DNA of 50,657 bases from Ignavibacteria bacterium UBA7675 (GCA_002483085.1 DLHF01000039.1:193-50849); one strand, 5' to 3'; numbered from the stretch's first letter, positions 1 through 9,568 are shown. The notes: generated by a model from the sequence alone, not told the origin. Numbers and translations are program-made.

Positions 1-116
1 TCCTGCTGTAGCAATGCCTGTAAGGACTCGCCGATCATCTGGCGTAATGGCCCTTCAAACTGTTCGCGTAGTACTGTTTGGATATGCTGCTGCACACTCG
101 TATGTTCGTACTGCAT
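1..116 (-). CDS. 5' end of a truncated gene, possibly a transposase
   Basis: On the minus strand an open frame starts with ATG at 116-114 and runs off the left edge, giving 38 codons. The start is supported by a GGAG-type ribosome site a few bases upstream. The peptide is hydrophilic and helical, rich in Gln, Leu and Glu, with a segment reading LREQFEGPLRQMIGESLQAL. That style resembles the N-terminus of Mutator/IS256-like transposases, but the fragment is too short to assign. Function is therefore open; only the existence of a start and a coding-like frame is seen. Confidence 0.45.
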   Translation of the reverse strand, partial: MQYEHTSVQQHIQTVLREQFEGPLRQMIGESLQALLQQ

Positions 117-258
117 GGCGTACACTCCGGATCTTGTTGATAAAACAATTATGCAACCGCAGTTTACGTCATGCGGTTCTTTTTACCAACCCATCCACAA
201 CTTTCTAAAGTACCTCCAATTCCATACATATTTTTTCACTTATCAACAGGAGCTTCTT

Positions 259-591
259 ATGTCCAAAATTAATCTGGCCTTTCTATTAGTTGTCGCACTA
301 TTCATAGGCATTTCCCCATCTATACAAGCGCAAACCTTTGGCGGTTGTAATTTCGGCTATGCTGATTTAACTAGTTGTACACTCCATTATACCAATCCTC
401 CAAATCCAGATATTAACATTCCTTGGAATATGGCTGTTGGAACATGCTCATCAGGCTCTGCTCCCAGTTCGCCCTATGCTCTCACAAGTGTCACTATTGA
501 TGGTGTTATATACACTGTTCCATTTACCGGAATTATCACTCCTTACGGCAAAGTGTCGATCACGCCAACTGGTATGAGTATTCTGCCGTAA
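259..591 (+). CDS. small secreted protein of unknown function
   Basis: A 110-residue protein. The ATG at 259 is chosen over an in-frame upstream start because AGGAG lies 6 bases before it and because it begins a clean Sec signal peptide: Lys near the N-terminus, a hydrophobic core, and cleavage after the Ala-Gln-Ala region near residue 22. The mature part is about 88 residues, rich in Thr, Ser, Pro and Gly, with three Cys and several Asn-Pro-Pro turns, and has no T9SS sorting domain. It is expected in the periplasm or outside the cell. No family is recognised. It stands alone and converges with the next gene across a strong bidirectional terminator. Confidence 0.6.
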   Translation: MSKINLAFLLVVALFIGISPSIQAQTFGGCNFGYADLTSCTLHYTNPPNPDINIPWNMAVGTCSSGSAPSSPYALTSVTIDGVIYTVPFTGIITPYGKVSITPTGMSILP

Positions 592-628
592 TCGCTGTTA
601 ATTTCATTCTATCTAATAGTTTATTCAT

Positions 629-663
629 AACACAGGGATATCTGTGATAGATATCCCTGTGTT
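629..663. terminator. bidirectional hairpin between convergent genes
   Basis: A perfect 15-bp inverted repeat (629-643 and 649-663) with a 5-base loop lies between the stop codons of the small secreted protein (plus) and the propeller-like protein (minus). Flanking T tracts are short, so termination is likely but not certain. Confidence 0.7.
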
Positions 664-676
664 GCTTTAAATTGGC

Positions 677-2485
677 TTATCGTATCAGCACCATAGAGCG
701 AGCGGTAGAAACTCCATTCACAGACACATTAATCGTGTACCAGCCAGCCTGCCAGCCGTTTGGCACGATGTGCTCCTGCTGCTCTCCTCGGCTCCGCATA
801 CCTTGCCAACTATAGACAGTACGGCCTATTAAATCAGTAACAACAACCCCAACATCAGCTCCTTCCTCCAGCCTGTACTTCAGGCGTATGGGTTCGCCCT
901 TGCCAACGGGGTTGGGGTAGAGAGCCAGATCAATGCTGCCGCCAACAATAGTCCACGCTTCTTGTGTATCCTGTGAAGAGCGCTTTTCTGTTGCCCATAC
1001 TGGATCACAGAAAAATTCTTCTGCCGTATTACTGCCGACTCGAAAATACCCGCCGCCATAAATAGCTTGAGCATCAACAGCGCCAAGTGTTTCAAAAGTG
1101 GAAATAGTACCTGAATAAACTGTAAAATTAACAGGACGGACTGCACAATTTAGGGGGCTACTCGAATTCCCGGCGGGTGATGTCCGAACAAAGAACACAT
1201 ATTTTGTAGTATCAGGCATATCAATATGCTGGTGATACCCAGTTAGAGCGTACCCATCCGAAGTTCCCGTTGCATCGAATGTTTCTACAACAGAATAGGC
1301 ATACTCTCTAAAAATATCCACCAGACTATAACCATAGGTTTTTGCCCACGTAATAACCTGCCCTGTACTGTTTACCTTGATCAGTAACGCATCTTCTTCA
1401 GGACCTGGAGAATAGTGCATACCGGCAATAATAAACCCTCCATCAGAGGTTTGCTTGACCGAATAGCCCTCTTCCCTTAGCGAGGTACTGCGGTACCACC
1501 TGCACCACTGAGTAGTTCCCGTTGAGGTGAACTTTATTAACAAAACATCTTTATTTGCATCAGAAGGGGCAGGTTTGTACCCTCTAACATATCCTGTTGC
1601 AACATAATTCCCATCACTTGTTTGTTGAACAGATCTCAAAGAGCTACCGGGGAATTCTGATAGAACCCTTCGCCATACTTCATTACCACTACTGTTTGTC
1701 TTTACCACAATACCCTGTGTAGTGCTATTGCCAGAGGGTGTAAACCCAAGACATTCGCCTGTGATAGGATCTTTAGTCACCCAACCCAAGTAAAATGTTC
1801 GCTCCCCTGCGATAATGTACCCACCATCCGCTGTTTCTTCTACTGATAGCCCCCATAGCGGACTGGGTGCTTTACACAGATTGCCATCATCTTTCCACTG
1901 TTTTATCCAAGAAACGGTCCCAGCACTTGTCAGTTTCACCAATATCATATCGGCCTTACTTCCCGCAGTTTCTATTGTATAACCAGTAAGGATATAGCCA
2001 CCATCGCTGGTTTGACGAATGCAGTTAGCGGCATTCACAAAGTTTTCCCTACCGTTTACCCCATCCCGAACATCAAATTGCACCTGCCAAGCTACTTGGC
2101 GAGTGGCAGTGTACTTTACTACCTGAATGTACCCCCCAACTTCATAAACACCGTGATAACCTGCCATGATATACCCACCGTCGCTTGTCTGTTGGATGGA
2201 TTTGCCATAACTTATTTCCCAGACAATATCTGATGGCAATTGTAGAGCTCCTAGAGCATCAGTTTTAATAAGATAAAAATTACCAACACCAATAAGACCA
2301 CCAATAACAAAGCCTCGATCACTGGTTTGCTGAATTTCATAACCAATATGATCCTGATTTCCTGCAGGAGGCTCGTAGAATATCTTCTGGTAGACATAGT
2401 AGGGTTGTGCAGATAGCAATGTCTGTGCTGCCCCAATAATGACTATCACCAACAGAAGACGAAGTTTGAGCAATTGATTGGACAT
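677..2485 (-). CDS. secreted seven-repeat propeller-like protein with T9SS sorting domain
   Basis: A 602-residue protein. ATG at 2485 is preferred to the GTG two codons upstream because a GAGG site lies 5 bases before the ATG. A signal peptide occupies about residues 1-26. The body has seven imperfect repeats of roughly 45-65 residues, each opening with a motif like QQTSDGGYIxxG, which suggests a seven-bladed beta-propeller (inference). The last ~85 residues form a T9SS type A sorting domain: a YPNP motif, a second conserved strand near VVVTDLIGRTVYSW, and a terminal basic strand ending in VLIR. The protein is therefore expected to go by Sec to the periplasm and by T9SS to the surface or medium. 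The ligand is unknown. It is monocistronic. A TATCTTTG box is present on the minus strand at 2643-2636, but no matching upstream box is seen. Confidence 0.85.
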   Translation of the reverse strand: MSNQLLKLRLLLVIVIIGAAQTLLSAQPYYVYQKIFYEPPAGNQDHIGYEIQQTSDRGFVIGGLIGVGNFYLIKTDALGALQLPSDIVWEISYGKSIQQTSDGGYIMAGYHGVYEVGGYIQVVKYTATRQVAWQVQFDVRDGVNGRENFVNAANCIRQTSDGGYILTGYTIETAGSKADMILVKLTSAGTVSWIKQWKDDGNLCKAPSPLWGLSVEETADGGYIIAGERTFYLGWVTKDPITGECLGFTPSGNSTTQGIVVKTNSSGNEVWRRVLSEFPGSSLRSVQQTSDGNYVATGYVRGYKPAPSDANKDVLLIKFTSTGTTQWCRWYRSTSLREEGYSVKQTSDGGFIIAGMHYSPGPEEDALLIKVNSTGQVITWAKTYGYSLVDIFREYAYSVVETFDATGTSDGYALTGYHQHIDMPDTTKYVFFVRTSPAGNSSSPLNCAVRPVNFTVYSGTISTFETLGAVDAQAIYGGGYFRVGSNTAEEFFCDPVWATEKRSSQDTQEAWTIVGGSIDLALYPNPVGKGEPIRLKYRLEEGADVGVVVTDLIGRTVYSWQGMRSRGEQQEHIVPNGWQAGWYTINVSVNGVSTARSMVLIR

Positions 2486-2491
2486 AAACAC

Positions 2492-2921
2492 CTCATAAAT
2501 GGTGTGAGCAATAAGTGATTAATATCCTCATTAGCGGAGGATGTGCAATGTCTATCAGATATTCGGTACCAGTGAGTAACCAAAATTCGCCAGTGGACTC
2601 TTTAATATACTAAATAAGGAAAATGTGGACTATGGCAAAGATATCAGCCGAATACAAGATTTTTGGCAGAATAGTTCGAACGATTATTGCTGCAACATAG
2701 CAAATCAGCCTTTCTTGTACAGCGCTCGTCTGTAAAATTTGATTAGGTGCGAGTACATGCAAGAATCAGATACTACAGTCCATTCAATTGCTGGCAAAAA
2801 TTGGTATTGCTTTTCAGCGGATTTATCCTTAATCTAATGTATCGGAGAAGAAAGGCGAAATCAATCAATATACCTGCTCATATACTTTCTATTTACTTAT
2901 CAATCTTATGGGAGCCGCTCT
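2492..2921. other. intergenic region between divergent T9SS cargo genes
   Basis: About 430 bases separate two divergently transcribed T9SS cargo genes and probably contain both promoters. On the minus strand 2643-2636 matches TAnnTTTG. A 6-bp inverted repeat (2524-2529 and 2537-2542) lies just upstream of the minus-strand gene. The ORFs here lack ribosome sites or coding character. No RNA gene is seen. Confidence 0.4.
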
Positions 2922-5900
2922 ATGAAGCGTTGTTTATACCAGGTTCTGATGCTGGCCATCTTACTTGCCGTCGGGCTGTCGTCAGCCAAGGCAGGTGACG
3001 AGCATGAAAAAAAAGCCAAGGAATTACCGAAGCTTCTTGGCAGCACAAATACCGGAACAGATTTTTGGATGACGTTTTTGCCCGCTTGGCCCCTGCCAGG
3101 TGGCATTAACAACATTAAGATCTATGTCTCCTCCGGCGTGGAAACTGAAGTTGTTGTTGAAGTAAAGTCGGAAGGCTGGATTAAAGTAAAGAAAACCAAG
3201 CCCAACGATATCATTGAATTTGTCCTGCCAGTGACAATCGCACAGCCTTATTATAAGATAGACCGCGATCCTACCCCACCGGAGAAGGTGTACCGCCAGC
3301 ACGCCGTCCATGTGTATTCCAAAGATCCGATTATTTGCTATGGCGTAACGCGTTACCAATATACAAGCGACGGCTTTCTTGCTATTCCCACATCAGGTCT
3401 CGGCAAGGAGTACCAAGTAGCTTCGTTCTCCGATGTAGGCGACAACGGTACGTCCTTTGGCCAATACCTGCCCAGCCTTACTGGTATCGTTGCTCCATAC
3501 GACGGCACCAAGGTAGTCTTCACACTCGGCGGCAACCTGATTACTCAGACATCAGGAGGAATTAAACAGGGTAAAAGCAAGAGTTTTACTCTGAACAAAG
3601 GCGACGTGCTTCCGATTGGAAGCTTTGGTAAATCTGCCGACCTCTCGGGAAGTACAATCATAGCCAGCAAACCGGTTGGTGTTATCTCCGGTAACTTCTG
3701 CGCCTATATTCCTGAAACTGTAGCTGCCTGCGACCACATCGTAGAGATGGAGTTGCCGGTAAACACATGGGGTAAGGCCTACCATGTTACGAAAATCTTT
3801 GGCCGCCAGAAGAACTCCCTTATCAAAGTGTTCGCAGCTAAACCCAATACGAAGATATACCGGGATGGCAAACACATCTATACAATCCAGACACCTGGTG
3901 GAGAAGAAGGTAAAGGCTGGATGTTTAACCGAGTTGCCGAGGGTGGCCCCCAAAGCTATATCATTTCTGCCGATGGCCCTATCTCCGTTACCCAGCACAA
4001 CCCCGGCCAGCAGGATGATAATATTTCGAGTGACCCGTTCCAGCTCGTCCTTACGCCTATTGAACAGTTCCAAACAGAGATTACCTTCAATACTCCCGGT
4101 ATTGGCGATGGATCAGGTTTTGCCCGCAACTATGTGAACCTCGTGTTCCAACTGGACGACAAGAGAGAAATGCCTCTTGATCTTGAATGGGCAACCGTTG
4201 AGAATGGAGAATTTGAGTGGGAAAGCATCGGTTCACGCTTTGGCTTTTTCTTTGAAAGCTTCGCATTTGATGTCGATGGCAAAGCGTTTGGAATGAAGAC
4301 CATTGCCCTCCCCAGAGATGGTGTGTATAAAATCCGCGCTAAACTTCCCTTTGCAGCATATGCTTATGGCTTCTCCGACTACGACTCTTACGGCTTCCCC
4401 ACAAGTGTCGCTCTCGGTGACTTGACAAAACCTGACACGGTTGCACCGGTGACAACGTTTGAAGAAACATGCGAAGGCTGCTATAAGAATATCACCGTTA
4501 CCGACCTGCCGGAAGATCCTGATATTCGCTCCAACCTCGCTGAAATCTACATGGATAGTAAAGAGAGCTACAACTACGACTTTTCGTGGAAAGAATTTGT
4601 AGCCGGTGAAGATGCAAGCACAACATGGAATGCCTGCCCTGTTGACAAAAGCCAAGATGCACGCGCCGTTATCTACTTTAAAGACCGCCGAGGCAATACG
4701 TTTATCGATACGCTTATCTACAAAGCGTTCCGCGTTACTATTACACCGCAACCGCTTGTGGACTTTGGCTCTATGCGTGTAGGTGACACCAAAACAATGG
4801 ACGTCACAGTAACAAACAATTCCCCGGATAACCCGGTGACCATCGACAAGCTCGAATTTGCTTCCAGCGTAGGATTTAGCGTACCTGCTGGGACTATACC
4901 GTTCGACCTTCCCGCTGGTGGTTCTAAAGTTATTCAAGTGACATTCACAGCAACAACTCCTTCTCTCGACGTCAATCCCAAAGACAACAGACCTGATCCG
5001 TTTATGACGGATATGGTACTGGGTAATGACTGTGGTGAGACTTCCCGCAAGCTGACCGCTATAGTGGCTGAGCCTATCATTGAGGTAGGGGATGCCCTCT
5101 TTACCACTGCTCAGTCAGTCGGTCGCTCCTCCGATAAAACAGTTCAAATCCTCAACGACGGCACATCGGACCTGATTATCACAGGTGCAACAGGCCCCGC
5201 TCTGAGTGTCTTTACTGTGAAAAGCGGTCTTTCGAGCTACCCGATCACAATTGCTCCCAAGGCTACACACTCCTTTGTTGTAAGCTTTAAACCCGATGCA
5301 GTAGCGCATTATGACGACGAAATCGTGTTTGAAAACAATGCTGGTACGAACAGAGATAATGTTTGTAAACTCAGCGGGTCGGGCATAGCTCCCGGTCTGG
5401 ACGTCACTGGATATGAATGGGAGAGACTGCGTGTAGACCTCGGTGCTGAAGGAGTAGGAGAGGTTACAGTTACCAATAATGCTACTGAATCAGTACGTAT
5501 TACCGAAGTCGTCCTCGGTGGTAATACTGTAGATTTTGAGGTAGTGAACAAGGATGCCGTGATAGGCGATCTCGCGCCCAACCAGTCGAAGTCAATAGAG
5601 GTGAAATTCCATCCCCAAGAAATCGGACCTCGCGAGCAGACTATTACCTTTAAAACGTCATCAGTGGGTGAGCGCGTATCAACTCTGAAAGGTATAGGTG
5701 TGTACGCCAGAGTGACAACAACAGACTACGACTTTGGCACAGTAGATATCCCCGGTGGTACTCCGACAACAAAAGATGTCGAGTTTATTGTTGACAACGA
5801 GGTATACTCTGATCCTATCGAAATTACAGGGCTGCAGCGCGTACAAACAGACGATGGATTCTTCAGCTACAACATCGCGACCCAGTTCTTCAGAGGCGAT

Positions 5901-7130
5901 GGTTCGCTTGTAGCGAGCTTCCCGTTCACAGCGGATAAAGGTGAGATACTTACACTCCGCAATGTCACCTTTACTCCGACAATGGATGGCCCGCATTCGC
6001 GCTCTATGAAAATCCTGACTGTCGATGATACACATCCGCACGCGACCTACAACACGCCGGTTATTTCGGTGTGGAATGGCAAAGGGAATCTCATTCCCAC
6101 TGGTGTTGGTCGTGTAGAATCGGACACCCTCGACTTTCTCACAATCTGTACTGAAGACTCCAAAACAATGGATCTCAAATTCGGCAATCCGGCTGTGGAT
6201 GCGGGAATTGATGTGTACTCCATTGCAATTGAGCCAGCAAGCACTAATTTTACGCTGAGTGGCGTGCCGAGTCTGCCCCTTAACCTGCCGGCGAACAGTG
6301 ATAGAGCCTTTACCCTTTCGGTAATCTATACACCGAGTGGTGTAGGCTCGCACAGCGCAAACGTAGTTTTCAAAGATGAAAACGGCACGGTTCTGAAAAC
6401 GGCAAAACTGGAAGGTAAAGCAACTGAGTACCTGACGAAGCTCAAACTCAGCAGCACAGCACAAGAGAAAATGGTACCGGGCAAACCCTTTACCGTCACA
6501 GTCAGCAATCCCAACAATATCGATGCTCTCGCCAATGTGCAAAGCATCACGCTGAAACTTACCTACGATGGTACAGTTGCTAAAGATGGCAATGTAACAG
6601 CAGGAGCAGATTATACTGTTTCTGATATTAAGCATGACTTTAATACTGTGACATTTACTCTTATGCCCAAAACGCCGGGCACACTTCCTTCGGGTGCGAT
6701 GGCTGTTGTCGACTTTACATCGTTCCTCGCTGGCAAAAAGGCATCGGATATTACCCTTACGGTTGAAGAGCTCAATGCTCAGTGTTTGACAGTAGACGGC
6801 AACCAGATGGACATCAGCGTTGGCAACATCTGCGTTCTGAGCCTGCGCGCAATTTCGACAACAGGCCAGAAATTCCAGATTGGCCAGAACTATCCGAACC
6901 CATCGAGCAACCAAACGACTATCGACCTTTCGGTGGCATTTGAAGTACCGACCAAACTTACCCTGTACAACTCAATGGGTGAAGTTGTAGACGTACTGCT
7001 GAACGAGCAAATCCCAGCCGGAAGCTACCAAATCGACCTCTCGACAAACAATCTGCCTTCGGGCACCTACTTCTACCGTATTGAAGCAGGTCCGTTTGTC
7101 GAAACGCATCAGATGGTAATCTCCAAGTAA
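2922..7130 (+). CDS. large IgGFN-binding/SPD-2 repeat surface protein with T9SS sorting domain
   Basis: A 1402-residue secreted protein. The ATG at 2922 has GGGAG 8 bases upstream and opens a signal peptide ending near residue 24 (AKA). Residues ~45-400 resemble the IgGFN-binding N-terminal domain: a TGTDFWMTF opening, then segments such as SDGFLAIPTSGLGKEY and SKPVGVISGN. Residues ~605-1160 hold several ~100-residue immunoglobulin-like repeats of the ASPM/SPD-2/Hydin (choice-of-anchor D) type, marked by VDFGSMRVGDTKT-like and ITFKxS-like strands. Residues ~1173-1310 look like a cohesin-type beta-sandwich. The last ~85 residues are a T9SS type A sorting domain starting IGQNYPNPSSN. A surface or released adhesin or structural protein is likely; the ligand cannot be read from sequence. 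It is monocistronic and followed by a strong terminator. Confidence 0.88.
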   Translation: MKRCLYQVLMLAILLAVGLSSAKAGDEHEKKAKELPKLLGSTNTGTDFWMTFLPAWPLPGGINNIKIYVSSGVETEVVVEVKSEGWIKVKKTKPNDIIEFVLPVTIAQPYYKIDRDPTPPEKVYRQHAVHVYSKDPIICYGVTRYQYTSDGFLAIPTSGLGKEYQVASFSDVGDNGTSFGQYLPSLTGIVAPYDGTKVVFTLGGNLITQTSGGIKQGKSKSFTLNKGDVLPIGSFGKSADLSGSTIIASKPVGVISGNFCAYIPETVAACDHIVEMELPVNTWGKAYHVTKIFGRQKNSLIKVFAAKPNTKIYRDGKHIYTIQTPGGEEGKGWMFNRVAEGGPQSYIISADGPISVTQHNPGQQDDNISSDPFQLVLTPIEQFQTEITFNTPGIGDGSGFARNYVNLVFQLDDKREMPLDLEWATVENGEFEWESIGSRFGFFFESFAFDVDGKAFGMKTIALPRDGVYKIRAKLPFAAYAYGFSDYDSYGFPTSVALGDLTKPDTVAPVTTFEETCEGCYKNITVTDLPEDPDIRSNLAEIYMDSKESYNYDFSWKEFVAGEDASTTWNACPVDKSQDARAVIYFKDRRGNTFIDTLIYKAFRVTITPQPLVDFGSMRVGDTKTMDVTVTNNSPDNPVTIDKLEFASSVGFSVPAGTIPFDLPAGGSKVIQVTFTATTPSLDVNPKDNRPDPFMTDMVLGNDCGETSRKLTAIVAEPIIEVGDALFTTAQSVGRSSDKTVQILNDGTSDLIITGATGPALSVFTVKSGLSSYPITIAPKATHSFVVSFKPDAVAHYDDEIVFENNAGTNRDNVCKLSGSGIAPGLDVTGYEWERLRVDLGAEGVGEVTVTNNATESVRITEVVLGGNTVDFEVVNKDAVIGDLAPNQSKSIEVKFHPQEIGPREQTITFKTSSVGERVSTLKGIGVYARVTTTDYDFGTVDIPGGTPTTKDVEFIVDNEVYSDPIEITGLQRVQTDDGFFSYNIATQFFRGDGSLVASFPFTADKGEILTLRNVTFTPTMDGPHSRSMKILTVDDTHPHATYNTPVISVWNGKGNLIPTGVGRVESDTLDFLTICTEDSKTMDLKFGNPAVDAGIDVYSIAIEPASTNFTLSGVPSLPLNLPANSDRAFTLSVIYTPSGVGSHSANVVFKDENGTVLKTAKLEGKATEYLTKLKLSSTAQEKMVPGKPFTVTVSNPNNIDALANVQSITLKLTYDGTVAKDGNVTAGADYTVSDIKHDFNTVTFTLMPKTPGTLPSGAMAVVDFTSFLAGKKASDITLTVEELNAQCLTVDGNQMDISVGNICVLSLRAISTTGQKFQIGQNYPNPSSNQTTIDLSVAFEVPTKLTLYNSMGEVVDVLLNEQIPAGSYQIDLSTNNLPSGTYFYRIEAGPFVETHQMVISK

Positions 7131-7152
7131 GAGATATCCAGCTAATAATCCG

Positions 7153-7190
7153 GGGCGGAAGAGCACAAACTCTTCCGCCCTTTCTTTTTC
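7153..7190 (+). terminator. rho-independent terminator
   Basis: An 11-bp GC-rich stem (7153-7163 with 7170-7180) and a 6-base loop are followed directly by a T-rich tract. It ends the transcript of the large T9SS cargo gene. Confidence 0.9.
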
Positions 7191-7281
7191 TACCCTAAAA
7201 GAATCCAAAAAATTACGTATGCTTCCTGCTCTCATCTGAAAAATGACTTGAAATCGCCGCTTCAACTGTATAAATTGCGCC

Positions 7282-7322
7282 GAACCGGTAAAACAGAGTA
7301 CATAGGACATGTACACCGGTTC
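7282..7322 (+). promoter_or_regulatory. bulged hairpin in the ompA-like gene leader
   Basis: An outer inverted repeat GAACCGGT/ACCGGTTC (7282-7289 with 7315-7322) encloses an inner one, GTACAT/ATGTAC (7298-7303 with 7309-7314), with a 5-base loop and an 8-base bulge on the left side only. All 14 pairs are Watson-Crick. It lies 117 bases before the start codon and has no T tract, so a terminator is unlikely. It could be an operator or an mRNA leader structure. Confidence 0.4.
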
Positions 7323-7438
7323 TTAAGGCTGCAGCCACTCTACATGTGAGCTTCCTCCCAGTACGCAGCTTCCGATGAGTGCCTTATATTCCGTTCATGG
7401 ACGTGGTACCAACTTTCCAACAAAACCGGCGTTGCTTC

Positions 7439-9568
7439 ATGAAACAACTCTACGTGGTCGCACTATGTGCGCTTCTTTCCTGCCTCTCCCTCTCGGCACA
7501 GGACACAACAGAACTTTTTAGCGTCGGCGGATTTGTCGGCTATAATCTCAATTTCCATTCAGCCGATTTCCAAAAGCTACCCGGTATTCCGAACAACTCG
7601 CCCGGTTTTACTAGCGGCAACGGAGGTGGATTTGCTTTGGGTGGATTGTTTGAGTATCCCCTGTCGCCGCTGCTGCGCCTGCAACTGCGCGCGTCCTATT
7701 CGTCCCTATCGGGTGAAATGACAACACAGGAAAACCCCGGCAACCAACTCGACATCAGCAATCCTGATGCAGTAAAAGTGACAGACATTATTATCGAACA
7801 CCGGATGCGTGGCAATCTCAATGGCATTATGGTCGAACCCGCGCTTTCCATTAAGCCCTGGAGAAATGTATCGTTTCAGGTAGGCGCCGCCCTTGGGTTC
7901 CTGCTGAAAAACGAATTTGAGCAGGAAGAAGTCATTGTTCAGCCCCCATCGGTGACATTTCTGAACAATCGGACAATCATGAATGATACCAGCGGCTCAA
8001 TGCCAGGCGATCAGAATATGTACATAGCAGCCATAGCAGGCATAAGCTATGAGCTGCCAGCCGGAAAGCATAGCACTATCATTCCTTCGCTGCGCTATTA
8101 CCTGCCCTTTGGCGACATAGCTAGCGTGCCGTGGAAAGTATCAGTGTTGCAGTTCTCAGCAGCTCTGCGGACAGCGATTACTCCCACACCTCCTACGCCT
8201 ATCATTCAGGATACAGTCTACCTGCGCGACACAACAACAACTATCATCGCAGGGCTTGACCAAGAGCGAATCACTCTTGCTAATAGCGAAACAGGCATGA
8301 CCGAGCTGCGTGAAAATGGTGCAATTATCGAACGCACGACTATACGCGAATCCTATACACGCGAAATTTCGAGAAGCTTTACGCTTTCTTCAGCTCTGGC
8401 TGTAAGCGGTATTATGGCCAGCGGACAGCGCACGACCGATCCAAGCGTAACGATAGAAGAAACCGAAGTCCATGAAACATTCCCGCTGCTGCCGCATATC
8501 TTCTTTGCTCAAAACAGCGCAGAGCTCTCGTCTACACGGCTAAAAACGATGAGCATAGAACAGACACATCAATTTAAGACAGAAGACTTGCCTGCTGACG
8601 CCCTTGGCATCTACACATACAACCTCAATATTATCGGCTCGCGCCTCCGCGACAATCCTTCGGCCTCTATTACTATTACAGGCTGCAATAACAATACCGG
8701 CGAGGAGAAGAACAATTCGGCTCTTTCACAGGCACGCGCAGAAGTTGTGCGCGATTACCTCGTAAAAGTATGGAGTGTAAATCCCCGCCAGATCGCCATA
8801 AAATCCCGCAATCTACCCGAAAAATCGGCGAGCAATGACGTCGAAGATGGGCAGGCTGAGAACCGCCGTGCAGAGATTGCAACAACATCGTATGACATTC
8901 TCAAACCGGTGTCGATTGGCGAAATCTCGAAGTCCGCTGTTCCACCTGTCGTAGCTCTGATGCCGTCGGTACAGGCAGAAGGCGGCGTAACACAGTGGGA
9001 ATTAGTTCTGAAGCAGGGTGCGCGCACAATACGGCAGTTCACCGGCGAAGGCGAACCGTCGGAACGGCGTTGGCAGGTAATGGAAGCACCTCTGCCCGAT
9101 ACCGAGGAAGGCGTAACGGCTACTCTTACAGCAGTAGACAAAGCAGGCCAGCGCACAATCGCTTCCAAGTCTATCCCCGTGCGACAACTCACGATCAGCA
9201 AAAAACGGGCAGAAATCAAGGGCGATAAACGCATTGAGATTTTTTCGCTTATTCTGTTCGATTTTGATAAATCCGACTTGAGTCCGTTAAATCAGAAAAT
9301 CATGGGCGAAGTGAAACAACGCATCGCTCCGAACTCAGCGGTAACGGTGTACGGCTATACCGACCGCACAGGTAGCACCGAATACAACCGCGAGCTCGCG
9401 CAGCGCCGTTGTGCAGAAGTATCCAAATATCTGCGTGATACAATTGCCGAAGACAAGCTGATAGTGAATCCGGTAGGAAGTGACAAACTACTACACAACA
9501 ATGATCTACCGGAAGGGCGTAGTTATTCCCGAACGGTGCAGATTGTGATTGAGACGCCGGTGCAATAG
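7439..9568 (+). CDS. OmpA-family outer-membrane protein with two OmpA modules
   Basis: A 709-residue protein. The ATG at 7439 opens a signal peptide (MKQLYVVALCALLS, cleavage near residue 20 after SLSA), while the 20 upstream in-frame codons would hide it. Residues ~25-245 look like an outer-membrane beta-barrel with alternating hydrophobic strands and Gly/aromatic residues. Two OmpA C-terminal-like modules follow. The first, ~350-480, has FFAQNSAELSS, a degenerate ITGCNN strand and ENRRAEI. The second, ~600-705, is canonical, with LFDFDKSDLSPLN, VTVYGYTDRTG, ELAQRRCAEV and a SYSRTVQI end. The second should bind peptidoglycan and tether the outer membrane. No operon partner is seen; a long leader with a bulged hairpin precedes it. 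Confidence 0.85.
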   Translation: MKQLYVVALCALLSCLSLSAQDTTELFSVGGFVGYNLNFHSADFQKLPGIPNNSPGFTSGNGGGFALGGLFEYPLSPLLRLQLRASYSSLSGEMTTQENPGNQLDISNPDAVKVTDIIIEHRMRGNLNGIMVEPALSIKPWRNVSFQVGAALGFLLKNEFEQEEVIVQPPSVTFLNNRTIMNDTSGSMPGDQNMYIAAIAGISYELPAGKHSTIIPSLRYYLPFGDIASVPWKVSVLQFSAALRTAITPTPPTPIIQDTVYLRDTTTTIIAGLDQERITLANSETGMTELRENGAIIERTTIRESYTREISRSFTLSSALAVSGIMASGQRTTDPSVTIEETEVHETFPLLPHIFFAQNSAELSSTRLKTMSIEQTHQFKTEDLPADALGIYTYNLNIIGSRLRDNPSASITITGCNNNTGEEKNNSALSQARAEVVRDYLVKVWSVNPRQIAIKSRNLPEKSASNDVEDGQAENRRAEIATTSYDILKPVSIGEISKSAVPPVVALMPSVQAEGGVTQWELVLKQGARTIRQFTGEGEPSERRWQVMEAPLPDTEEGVTATLTAVDKAGQRTIASKSIPVRQLTISKKRAEIKGDKRIEIFSLILFDFDKSDLSPLNQKIMGEVKQRIAPNSAVTVYGYTDRTGSTEYNRELAQRRCAEVSKYLRDTIAEDKLIVNPVGSDKLLHNNDLPEGRSYSRTVQIVIETPVQ

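Noticed and set aside
5679..6914. 411-residue minus-strand ORF inside the large T9SS cargo gene
   Set aside because: It is antisense to a well-supported protein with domains throughout, is rich in Cys and His as reverse-complement shadows often are, and has no ribosome site or known motif.
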